NCBI RefSeq assembly: GCF_001186125.1 | Contig: NW_014040536.1 | Coordinates: 160,044-182,079 of the forward strand | Reading direction: 5' to 3' | DNA: 22,036 nucleotides | Source of the DNA: Sphaeroforma arctica JP610 | Taxonomy: Eukaryota > Opisthokonta > Ichthyosporea > Ichthyophonida | Part shown: piece after piece, positions 1-10,100 of the stretch | Layout of the letters: each line of letters begins with the position of its first letter | Position numbering within the stretch: the stretch's first letter is position 1 | Notes under the pieces: model-generated | What the model saw: the letters and a program-made list of their open reading frames with translations, nothing else | Told to the model about the DNA's origin: nothing | Databases searched by the model: none | Made by a program: the position numbers and the translations under genes

Positions 1-82
1 AACAGACACAGACACAGACACATACACAGACACAGAAACAACACACACACGCACACACACACACACATACATATATATAGGC
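1..82. repeat. CA-rich simple repeat at left edge
   Basis: Imperfect CA and CAGACA repeats at 1-68 run into a short TA tract at 69-80. The tract lies downstream of the donor at 183, so it is probably inside an intron of the minus-strand SR-like gene. Alternating purine-pyrimidine DNA of this kind is a microsatellite and has no coding meaning; peptides read from it are artefacts. Confidence 0.9.
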
Positions 83-183
83 ATGCGAAGATATGTGTAC
101 GACTACATATGTAAATAATTAGCTTGTATTCGCACCCAAGTATCTACATTCACTGTACAGTGGCATGAATCTACAAGAAATAC

Positions 184-990
184 CTTATCAAATTTCGCCT
201 TATCGGCGTCTAACTTTTCCTTTTCCCTTTCATGCGCCTCTCTATTGTAATTGATCTGTCGCCCGTATGAATCGGTCTGTGGTTTTTCTGCTGCCGTCCT
301 GCCTACCCTTCTTTGGACGACATTTTCACCCCCTCTCGACTTATCATTTTCCTGTGTCTCTCTATCTTTCTCATCATGTATGGTTAATGCCTCTGAATCT
401 CTGTGACGCCCGTCTTTATCCGACTCTGATCCCCCACTCTTTCTGCCATTCTTTTCTCTATTATTCTCACCTAGATCTCTTTGTTCACCTGGCCTATTGT
501 CCTCACTAATGCTTCTCCTTCGACTACCCCCGCGGGCGACTTCGTTATCGCGCAAGCTTGTATCCTTCTCGCTCCTTCCACTTTTCTTACTACCACGTCT
601 GCCTCTGTCATCATCCGCATAGGACGGCTTATCCTTGTGCCTACGACCACTATTTTCCGCGTCATCACTCCCGCGTTTCTCTTTTCGGTACCTCTCATCA
701 CGTTCACCCCCCTTGCCCTTGTCCCTCTTATCGGCTCCGTCTCTGTTAGTACTGTCATGTCGTCTCCGTCGTTCATCTCGGTGTGGACTTATGTGTCTAT
801 TTCTGTCATAGTTTCTATCTGACCTTCTATGTCCATTTCTGTCATCATCTTCATCTGAGCTACTCTGGCGGTGTTTGTCTCTCCGTCGTGAGCTATCTCT
901 AGAAGAACTCCTGATTTTGGTTGAGGATTTGCACCTCCCTGACTCTTCTACATCCGAGCTTCTACCTCGATGGCGGCTTTCCCCACTCAT
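184..990 (-). CDS. SR-like Arg/Ser/Asp/Lys-rich protein, first coding exon (partial)
   Basis: I do not recognise this protein. The exon gives 269 residues from MSGESRHRGRSS, almost all charged or polar, with RS/SR dipeptides (RSSSRDSSRRRD near the start, GGSRRRSISED in the middle), acidic patches such as SSSDEDDD, and lysine-rich runs. It ends in a more ordered stretch, DSYGRQINYNREAHEREKEK, which looks helical. This composition is typical of nuclear pre-mRNA splicing or RNA-processing proteins; that role is inferred from composition only. The ATG at 990 has A at -3; a second in-frame ATG at 1041 has a poorer context. The proposed donor is AAG|GTATTT at 184/183 and leaves phase 0. If unspliced, the frame would stop at 103, but the extra residues (VFLVDSCHCTVNV...) are unlike the rest. 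Remaining exons would lie left of the window. Confidence 0.6.
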
Positions 991-1580
991 TGTATACGAT
1001 TGTGCTACTGAAATCGATAAATCTTTTAAATGCACATCCACCGAAACAATACGACAAGCAAATAAACACTGCTCTTGACTACAGCGTGTGCAGTGTATAT
1101 TATCACAAGCGTCTCATGTATTTAGGAAAACTGAAAGCAAAAGCTTCTATATAGAACCATATTGTATCCATAGATAATTGTTTTATAAAAAAATAATTTC
1201 TACTAGTGACAGACTGGGGTATATTTCGCCGACACACACACCTTCGTGAATCCGGTGCATGTGAGCAAATTTTTGAGTCAGTATATATGTAAAAAAAAAC
1301 CAAAAAACCAAAACACAAATAATTGAAGGCTATAGAGTACATATATGCATTGTTCTCAGTTGGCTATGATATATATACATATTTAGATGAATAGATTACG
1401 TCCAGTGGCAGTGTCGGCGTAATGAATATTTTGATTTATAGATATATGACTATGTGACGTATAACGGAGCAGTACAACACATTTAAAAAATTTACATAGA
1501 CCGAGAGCTCTACCGGTCTTTTCGCAAGGGTTAGCTACAAGCTAAATTTATGCACTTACGTGCCAGAAATGTACAAGTCA
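991..1580. other. Intergenic, 5' side of the SR-like gene
   Basis: AT-rich sequence containing the presumed promoter and 5' leader of the minus-strand SR-like gene. There is an A-run at 1290-1315 and scattered TA tracts (1365-1385). Short open frames here have no recognisable protein. I see no clear TATA element or other gene. Confidence 0.6.
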
Positions 1581-1696
1581 GGTTCACAAATCGGTCTTTA
1601 TTTTATACATACATACATACATACATACATGCATATATGCATACTAGCTCATACATACATACACATACACACACACACATATATATATATATACAT

Positions 1697-1731
<35 letters not shown>

Positions 1732-2560
1732 CATACACACACACACATATATATATTAGAAACATAAATATATAAATAGGCAGACGCACACACACACATA
1801 CAGAAAAAGATACCGATACAAACACAGACACATAGGCACATATATATATATATATATGTATATTATATATATATACATACATATACATAAATATATATAT
1901 TTATAAATATATACATCTATATATTTATAAATCTATATAAATATAAATCTATATACTTATATATATACGCTTATGTGCAGATAAAGACACACACACACAC
2001 ACACATACGTACATACACACACACGCACATATATATTTACACATATTTACACACACACACATATATATATACATATATATATATAAAGAAATATAAATAT
2101 ACATAGATACAATGTATATAAATACACACACGCACACACACTTATATATATTTAAATAAATACGTGTACACTCACTTACACACACACATATATATATACA
2201 CGCTTATGTGCAGATAGAGACACACATACACACACAAGCACGCACACATCTATATATTTACACACACATATATATATATATATATAAACAAAGAAATATA
2301 AATATATAGATACAATGGATATAGATACAAACACGCACACACTTATATATATATATAGATTCATGTACACTCACACTCACATATATATACATACACATAT
2401 ATGTATACATACATGCATACACATATATACATACATACACATGTATACATGCACACATACATGTATATACAAACATACATACACACTGATATATACATGC
2501 ATATATATATATATAAATATATAAGTATGGTAATATGTGTATATACTTAATATATATATA
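1581..2560. repeat. About 1 kb of (CATA)n, (CA)n and (TA)n simple repeats
   Basis: The stretch opens with (CATA)n around 1604-1630 and continues as alternating (CA)n and (TA)n blocks, interrupted by short unique words such as CGCTTATGTGCAG. All frames give low-complexity HTHTHIYIYI or CVCVCMYIYI peptides, which are repeat artefacts. Within it, about 1967-2199 and 2200-2390 are two related units (see the separate entry). It lies between the MPP10 3' end and the 5' side of the SR-like gene. Confidence 0.95.
1967..2390. repeat. Diverged tandem duplication inside the microsatellite block
   Basis: Unique words recur in the same order: ACGCTTATGTGCAGATA at 1967 and 2200, AAAGAAATATAAATAT at 2085 and 2290, TAGATACAATG at 2104 and 2307, GTACACTCAC at 2166 and 2365. 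The offset falls from 233 to 199 bp along the unit, so the copies differ by indels in the CA/TA tracts. The shared order shows a segmental duplication rather than independent growth of simple repeats. Confidence 0.8.
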
Positions 2561-3078
2561 TATGGAAAAGATACAGATATATATAATAAATATTTGACAA
2601 GCAAATCTTCTCATAAAACATGTATGACGTCCAACACTCAAGATCGCTAGTTCTTGCAAGCCGCTTAGGAGTGAACAGAATCAAAGTGATGGGATATTCA
2701 TAATTCTCCCGTGAAAGTGCAATGAGAATATGCGTATTCGGCTGTTCACTCAAATGACTGTTGTTTCCTCATGCACACAAGCAGTGCTTATTTTATACAC
2801 AGCGAAACCTCCAATATGTAAACATTCATTTCGACATCTCTAACAAAAACCCATAGCAACCAATTTTGATCGAATTAAGTACTATATAAGAGTATCTCCT
2901 TTGTATGGAATTCGACTGGCAATCTTGATGTGGTATTGTCGAGTTGATGAAGCTTCGGCTCGAACCAGTAGTCACTTTAGCGTGCGACAACGTGCCGATT
3001 CTGTAAACGCTTTACATTCCAGACTCACATGCCGTGCACGTCTGCTCAATATTGCAAATATAGCATTTAATAGACATT
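2561..3078. other. Intergenic spacer downstream of MPP10
   Basis: Unique sequence of moderate AT content. The stretch nearest 3078 would contain the MPP10 cleavage/polyadenylation region. A TATA-like ACTATATAAGAG lies at 2880-2891 and is followed on the plus strand by an open frame of 62 codons at 2901-3089, but that protein resembles nothing I know and overlaps the MPP10 3' end. I see no supported gene. Confidence 0.5.
3066..3071 (-). promoter_or_regulatory. Candidate MPP10 poly(A) signal ATTAAA
   Basis: On the minus strand ATTAAA lies 7 bases after the MPP10 stop codon at 3081-3079. ATTAAA is the commonest variant of the metazoan AATAAA signal. Use of this site would give a very short 3' UTR. 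Confidence 0.35.
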
Positions 3079-6000
3079 TTATAATTTGAAGGCCGCACTT
3101 GCATTATTTCTTCTTTCCTTTGGCGGTCCCTTAGCTGCAACAGTGCCCTTGATCTGCGATACAAATGCAAAAATTGAATCGAAATGAGAAGCCAGCGAAA
3201 ACCTTGCATTCCCGATCACAGTACTCATGTGTAGTCGAGTAAAGCAATCGAAATAATCTGTCACAGGGTAGATTTGATACATTTCGGAAATAGCTCGATT
3301 CGATAAAATGAATGTCATGGATAAATCGTGATCATACAGAGACAAACATCGGCTCCTCCATTTTGCACTGACCATCGTGATTTCAACTAGAGGAACATGG
3401 AAAAATGAGAAATCACACGAATATAGACGAGCGCCATCATATACACCCCTAAATGAGTTGCATAGTGCACTAGCACCGATGGTAGGTGATGTGGAACACT
3501 CAAACACACTATACAGATGTGACAACCGTGGGCCATATATCAACAGTATTTGATACTTACTGTCGCTCGCGCTTCGTCCTGTAGTTGTGAGAAGAAGGCT
3601 GTGGAAGACTTGAGTGCACGTGTGTCCGCAGCAGGTTCAACAGACGAGGCACCCTTGACCTTGCCCTTCTTGATGTCGCTCATCGCCGATTTCTTGTTAA
3701 GTTTGTGTGCCAACGCCGGGTTCGATCTGTAGTGCGAAGTAGTGGTAGGATTACAAAGTGTGTTATTTGTCAATGTGCATACCTGTATGAGCACATATCC
3801 CTGCTTGTGCATATCATATACGATGGACTTGGAAATGAAGGTGGCTGACAGATGATAACAGATTAAATAAAAGCACACATGGAAACCGTGCTACCCGATA
3901 TGTCTGTTGCAAGATGTAGAATGTCCATGCCATACAATCACACCACAATTACATTTACCAATCGATGTACCAATTTGTAACTATATATGTTCAAATATGT
4001 TATCTAGCAATCAGCTTCGAAAACTGCATGCATGACAACAAAAATTGTCAAACGATATGCATTTTTTTTCATAGAAATGTACTGCTGTATCTATGTTATT
4101 TGAACATACGCAAACACGTCTCTTAGGAAGTACAAAAATAACTGTATCGCGAATATATACCCAGAGATGTATGTCTAAATAAATATATCATTCTCACATA
4201 CATACACATACCTATATTAATACATAAATGTAAATGCGCACACACACATATTTGATATATATAAACGTGTCTGATAGAAGAAAACGATGCACATGTAGTA
4301 TTTGAGGACATGTATGAGTGTAAAGCATTATAAATGTACATTTATACATATAAAAAGATCAATACAGGAATAGTACACAGGTGTGCGTATTAAATACACA
4401 CAAGACACGTCCAAAACATTCATTCAAAAGTTTACAGAACATCTATTCAAAAGAATATAAACCACACATACATACACATGAACAAAAAAATGATTACTCG
4501 TAATTACTGATATATATATTCGTCCTTACACAGATACACTCACAATCATGCATCATCAAAAAGCGCAACCTTCATATGGACAGAAACATACTTCTCCAAC
4601 TTCTTCATCTTATCGTCTCTCTCCTTATTCTTCTGCCGTTTGTCGGCCTTCTTAGCCTTCCTCTCTCGGGCTCTATCACTCTCCGTCTTCTCATCGGCCC
4701 CCTTGAGCTCCTGTCTGCTCTTCCTGTACGCCTCTTCAGGCGCCAATTGCTGCACAGTGCTCGTTGCGGTGGGCAGTATCTCTTCCATAGCTAATGCGGG
4801 TTTGTTTACTATAATCTCGACGTCTTCCTTCGCTCGTGCTGGCGTGAAATGGAAGTTGGCCAAAGCGTCCAATTTACTACACAAGTGCATGTACATCTCA
4901 GTCACCTTATCCTGTGCAGCCTTAGTTTTGATAGCTGCCGCATCCGGAGCTCCTCCCACCTGTTGCATGTACTCCTCCTCATACACGTCCGCCAGACCCT
5001 TCTTGCTCTTCTCCATGTCCAGTTCGTAGTTCGCTCTCCGCGTCGTGTGTGTGGGCAAGGCTTCCTTCCTCTCAACATCGTCCCACACATCGTCTTTTAT
5101 TCTTTGTCTAATCAAATCCTCGAGTGACTGTGTTACTTCTTCCGTAATCTCTGGCACCGGTTTCATCGTCGTGTCGAAATCCAAAACCTCTTGCAGTAGC
5201 GAATTTGTTTCTCTCGTCTTCGAGGTCGCCTCACCACTCATCTGCCATGACTTACTCTTCAGGTTGTTTTCTTCAATCTCTTTGATGCGCTCTCGCAATT
5301 TAGCTTGTTTCTTCTCAAACTCCGTAAGTTGCTCGCCCTCTTCCTCATCGTCGCTTAATAAATTACGCACAGTGCCTTCCTGTTCCTGCTCTTCACTGCC
5401 AATGTCACTGTCGCTATCACTATCGCTGTCAGTATCGCCATCAACATCGTTTTTATCCTCGGTTGTTTCGTGAACCTCCTCACTTTCATCATCATGATCA
5501 AAAGCAATTTCTTCGAATTGAGCGCTTGAACCTTTGGACTTTCTAGCCAGGCCCTTCGCATCTTCCTCCAAACCATCTGGCTTGTCAAAGAAATCACTGT
5601 ATGATAAACCTTTCTTGGTGGTCTGTGCGTCATCGTTTTCTTCCTCGCCCTCTGATATAAACTCTTCATCCTCTTCCTCGCTATACGTAGCAAATAGATC
5701 AATATCGTTGTCATTGGCATTCAAAATATCCCCCTCTTCCCCTTCGCTGGCACTTTGTTTCTCCAAATCTAGGTCGTCCCCGTCACTATCACTCATCGCG
5801 TCTCCGCGCTTTTGGCGTTTATTTTCGAGTCTATCCATGTCATCTAAGAAGTTGTTCATCTCGCTCAGTTTGAAGAAATCGTCATCAGCCGCCGACTTCT
5901 TGCCTCGTTTCCGCTTCGGTTGCTGTGTATTGCTGTGACTAACATCTTCTAAGTCGTTTGCAACCTCCTCATCGTCATCGCCACTTGCCATCATCATACG

Positions 6001-6480
6001 CCTCCGCATACGTGCTGCGTCTTTTTCACTACTGTCACCAGTTGACATCTCCTCACTATCTACATCTTCACTATCGCTTTCACTCTCACTATCCTCTTCA
6101 TCATCTGCCTGGGCGATCAGAATGATCCCCTCATTATGTGCAGTTTTAAGTGTTTTCTCTGTGCCTTGCTCTAAATAACTAGTCATAGGCTCATTTTGCA
6201 TCTGTAGCTCTTCCCACAACATATCATTGTCGAAGCCTTGTGTTAATAAACACTCCAGAGGTCCCGCATGTGTATTTGCTTTGGCATTTGGATCGCGACT
6301 GACTGACTCTGATACTGCAAGGTCAAACATTTGTTGGGTCACTTTAAGGAGTTGCGCAGCGACGGATGCCTTGGGATTGACAAATACGGTAGGATCTACG
6401 AGCACATCATTGAGAACTGATTCAATTTCTTCCGACCCCAACACATCGGTGGGTACGGGCAGTGTACTTGAAACCACCAT
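3079..6480 (-). CDS. MPP10: U3 snoRNP protein MPP10, complete, 3 exons
   Basis: Exons: 6480-4592, 3726-3561, 3153-3079; 709 residues, against 681 in human as I recall. MPP10 binds Imp3 and Imp4 and joins the U3 snoRNP in the nucleolar SSU processome for 18S rRNA processing. Shared with the human protein: FFKLSEMNNFLDDMD (about 202-216), LSYSDFFDK (292-300), SWQMSGEATS and NSLLQEVLDFD (411-436), EDLIRQRIKDDVWDDVERKE (454-473), KLDALANFHF (536-545), a basic coiled region (600-630), and KSSTAFFSQLQDE in exon 2. Acidic blocks at about 126-145, 230-282 and 326-384 (DTDSDSDSDSD) are likely casein kinase 2 targets. The junctions are GAGAA|GTATGT to CTACAG|ATCG, giving LEKSNPAL, and ACA|GTAAGT to CGCAG|ATC. 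The start ATG at 6480 has A at -3 and G at +4. Reading straight through the first donor would add 14 residues and stop at 4546, which loses the conserved C-terminus. TYR1 is transcribed divergently. Confidence 0.96.
3727..4591 (-). other. MPP10: MPP10 intron 1 (865 bp)
   Basis: A GTATGT donor at 4591 and a CTACAG acceptor at 3727 bound this intron, which splits a lysine codon. Content is AT-rich with a short CA tract near 4238-4250. I looked for intronic snoRNA boxes (C box TGATGA with a D box CTGA at suitable distance), since nucleolar protein genes often host snoRNAs. A TGATGA occurs about 35 bases from the donor, but I found no partner D box. Confidence 0.85.
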
Positions 6481-7188
6481 GATTGCTGAATATGTACGCT
6501 TGTCAAGATAGAGTGGGTAATTTCTATATTGTTTTCTGAAGTGCTATATATATATATATATTTATATATAAACCGGTAGTATTAATTTGTGTAGTTTCGG
6601 TTCTAAACACAGCCCCAATTACGGAGATGGCCACACAATTCAAAAACGCACGTCTCGACAGCAGTGTATACTACGAATGATCAAACTACCAGTATAGGCA
6701 CACAAACGATTGAAAATCTTGTCTAACATACATACACTCTAAGGTGTATATCATGCCATTTACTGATGTGTATGATTGTATGATTGACTTCTGGTACGCA
6801 CGTGTAAAAAGTTGTGACGCTGAGAATTGAGAATTTGAGAATTCTGTACTGTGCCGGCCTGTGCGACTTCAGTGCTATGGGTAGGGTAATTAAGGTCTTT
6901 TTTTTAGATTAGGGTTATTGAAGCTTTCTGTCCAAATTTGAGGTTCGGTATTAGCGCGGGATTTCGGGCTCTGGTGGAGTCGTGCTATAGATCACAAATA
7001 AATGTATGATATCTATTGAAATCAGATTTACAAGCTTCGCCAAAATAGATAAAAGAATACAGGCTGATGATGTTCATAGCACCACTGTAACAGGTCACAA
7101 CACGTTAGCTTCAGGCGGTATAACCAGAGCCATCGTTTGGGAAGGTATATTGACACTTAGTTAGAGTACAATCGATATTTAAATCAGC
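6481..7188. promoter_or_regulatory. Divergent MPP10/TYR1 intergenic region
   Basis: The 708 bp between the two start codons must hold both promoters and both 5' leaders. A TA tract at 6544-6570 lies 64-90 bp upstream of the MPP10 start. Three near-copies of GAGAATT occur in phase at 6822-6846. An eight-T run at 6899-6906 lies near the TYR1-proximal half. No canonical TATA box at a defined distance can be assigned. Transcription starts cannot be placed from sequence. Confidence 0.55.
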
Positions 7189-10100
7189 ATGACAGGCACT
7201 GCACCACTGAAGGTGGGGATCATAGGTTTAGGAGACATGGGCATTTTGTATGCCAAGCTATTTGCAGGCACAGGCTTAACGGTCGTTGCCTGCGATAGAG
7301 AAGAAAGATATGCAGAGTTGAAGGCTGATTTGACTGAGGTGGAAAACCTTGAAGTTGTCAAAGATGGTTTCGGCGTGGCTCGTTTGGCTGATTTGCTGAT
7401 ATTCTCCGTGGAGACAAGGGTGGTGGATGCCGTGGTCAAGCAGTATGGCCCAGGTACTTACAAGGATATATTTTATATACGATTATATACATTATCGTTC
7501 GAGTGTGTTTTATGCATGCTGTTTTTGCCATGTTCTATTGCAACAGCGACCAAAAATATATGACAAAACTCTTTCAAAGGTAGTATTGTTATTTCCCGCG
7601 GTGATTTCTTTGTTATAATGTATTTCGGGTGTTATATTCATGGTGATACCTGGTCAAGACTCAAGAGTCACCAAGTTTGACAATCTTCAAGAGTACTTAC
7701 CGCTGGTTGTAGATATCTGCAAATATCATTTGACAAGTACCAAACGCTAGACTGGTCGTTCCACTATATTTGCGTTGCTCTATGGCTCTGCTCGAAAGCA
7801 ACTGTCCAGAAATCAGAAAGATACATTCTTGTTATGTATCTACCATCAAATAAAATTCTCGTATCATTTTAAACAGTAAATATGTGCCACTGATACTGCC
7901 CTCAAATACTACGCGTTCATTTTGAGCAGCCGTGAAGTATGGATGTATCGTTGCTGGTCAAACGTCTGTCAAGGGACCGGAGATTGACGCGTTCGACAAG
8001 TACTTACCGTCGGATGTGAATGTCGTCACGTGCCACTCACTGCATGGTCCTGGAGTATCCCCCGTTGGTCAAACAATGGTGATTTTGTAGAAAGTCGGCA
8101 TTTTGTATCGACACCCGTTTACTATGGGACAAATTTTATAAATGTGATCTCTGTGGGGTCGACGGTATACGTCAATCGTTGACGTAGGCGGCGTGTCTAT
8201 TTTGGCTGTGTCTTCCTGGCAATGTCTGCATGCTCCACAGAAAGTGTAAGGTCTTAAATTTGTAGTTCAGACCGTGGTACTACATTTCGGCGTTCATATT
8301 CTGACTTTATTTGCCTCATATAATCGCGCGGCACAGGTTGTGATGCGACACCGTGCTTCGGATGAGGCTTTCGACACCGCTGTGTCTACCTACAAAATGC
8401 TGGGCTCAAAATTAGTCTTCATGTCTTGCGAGGAGCACGACAAAGTCACAGCGGATACACAGGTCGGTATGTGGCACAAGGTGCCCCCTTGACGTGATGC
8501 TGTCATTTACGATGTTAATTATCTAGGCGTTGTGTCGTGCTATGTCCGCGTCAATCACACGCTGTGAGCGAATATGTTCTGCGGGATGACTCCTTGCCCA
8601 GATGCTGATACATATGCAACAGCGTTCAGTGTATCCTTTACAAGGGAACCATAGTACGTACAAGATTGGCGATAATAGTGATCGTACGCGGTGACCGGAT
8701 ACTATCGCAGACTTCACTACTGAGCAAACGTATTCTCTTGCCTGGAAGCGTTTCCATCTCGTATGGACATGGTCGGCGTTACTCGTGAGATGGTATGCAT
8801 CCTAGCACCCAAATCGCAGTATTATGCTACGCTCGTCGCTCATGCGACCTTTGCATGCGGTGAATTGATGCCCTACTCTTATTTGTGCGCCAACACTTGT
8901 CATTTGCTCATGTGACAGTTGATGTCAGCGTAGATGATGTTGTGACACTGTTCCGTGCATTCTATAGCACAATTTGAAATCTCATCATACGCGCTTCTAC
9001 TCATACATGCCCACATATGGTGACTACGGAGCCACTTAATAGTCACACATCGGGCCGTGTTTTTTATCTTACTTTGCGACACAGACGTTTTTCATTAGAC
9101 CTCCGCTCAGCGACATAGCCACGAAATATTCAATGTAATACATGCAGCATGCAGGTATACATGTTCTACTGCACTAGTACGTCTCGTCGCATTTTATTTC
9201 ACCATGTGCCGCTTGGCAACGAATACTACACGTCGACGTATGTCACTTACACGTCTTTTCCTATTCTCACCTTTTGGACCAGGTAGCTACTCATCTGGGA
9301 TTCCTTGCCATGGGTACGGCCTGGATGCACATGGGCCTATTCCCTTGGGAACATGCGGCCTTTCTAGGGGGCGTGGACAACGTCAAGATTCTTATGGCGC
9401 TGCGGATTTATAGCATGAAATCACACGTGTATTCTGGTATGTGCAGTTCGATTTAATGTAGAAGAAGTTACCAACTTACTGAAACTTCGCCTTGGCGTCA
9501 AAGTGATTGTATATCCAAGATTATGCGGAAGTTTCACTTACACAAATTGCTACTCGATATGCACCATGTGAATTAAATGGACAGGATTGGCGCTATTAAA
9601 CAAACATGCAAAACGTCAGGCACTGCAGTATTCAAAATCTGTGACAGCGCTGTTGCAGTATATGATAACAGAGAATGAGGAAGCCTTCGCCAAACGGATA
9701 CACGAGGTTTGTGTGTGTCTATGACAAACAAGGAGCCTATCTCGCTTTATTTGAACTAGTATGTCTTTGTTATCGTTATGGAATGCAGAACGTACCAATA
9801 TTGGCATTCTGATTTTGTGTTGAATGATATGCTATCATGTTCCTAGTATCAGAATCATGATACTTTATCCTACCTGGAATTGTGATAAACTCAACATGCA
9901 ATGAGCGAGCCGAATGCCCCATCTCGCAAAATATATAACCCTCTTTCTTTTGGGCAGTGCATTGAAGTATTTTAAATTGGTTTTCTATAGGCCGGTGATG
10001 CAGTATTCCATAATCTGTCAGCATCAACTCATGAAATTCGCAGAGAGAGCGATCTATTGCTTTCGGATGAGGTTCTTGGAGAGTACGGATTGGGCGTGAT

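Noticed and set aside
1550-2659. Many open frames rich in His-Thr, Ile-Tyr or Cys-Val
   Set aside because: They are translations of CA/TA microsatellite DNA on both strands and have no protein-like composition.
2901-3089. Possible small plus-strand gene after a TATA-like element at 2880
   Set aside because: The 62-residue product is unrecognisable, overlaps the MPP10 3' end and lacks other support.
3727-4591. Intronic snoRNA in MPP10
   Set aside because: A C-box-like TGATGA is present near the donor, but no D box or terminal stem at the right distance was found.
4576-6511. Long plus-strand frames over MPP10
   Set aside because: They are antisense shadows of the acidic, serine-rich MPP10 exon; the minus-strand product aligns with a known family.
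6904-6918. TTAGGGTTA-like word suggesting telomeric sequence
   Set aside because: Only one TTAGGG unit is present, with no array; it is in a normal intergenic region between two intact genes.
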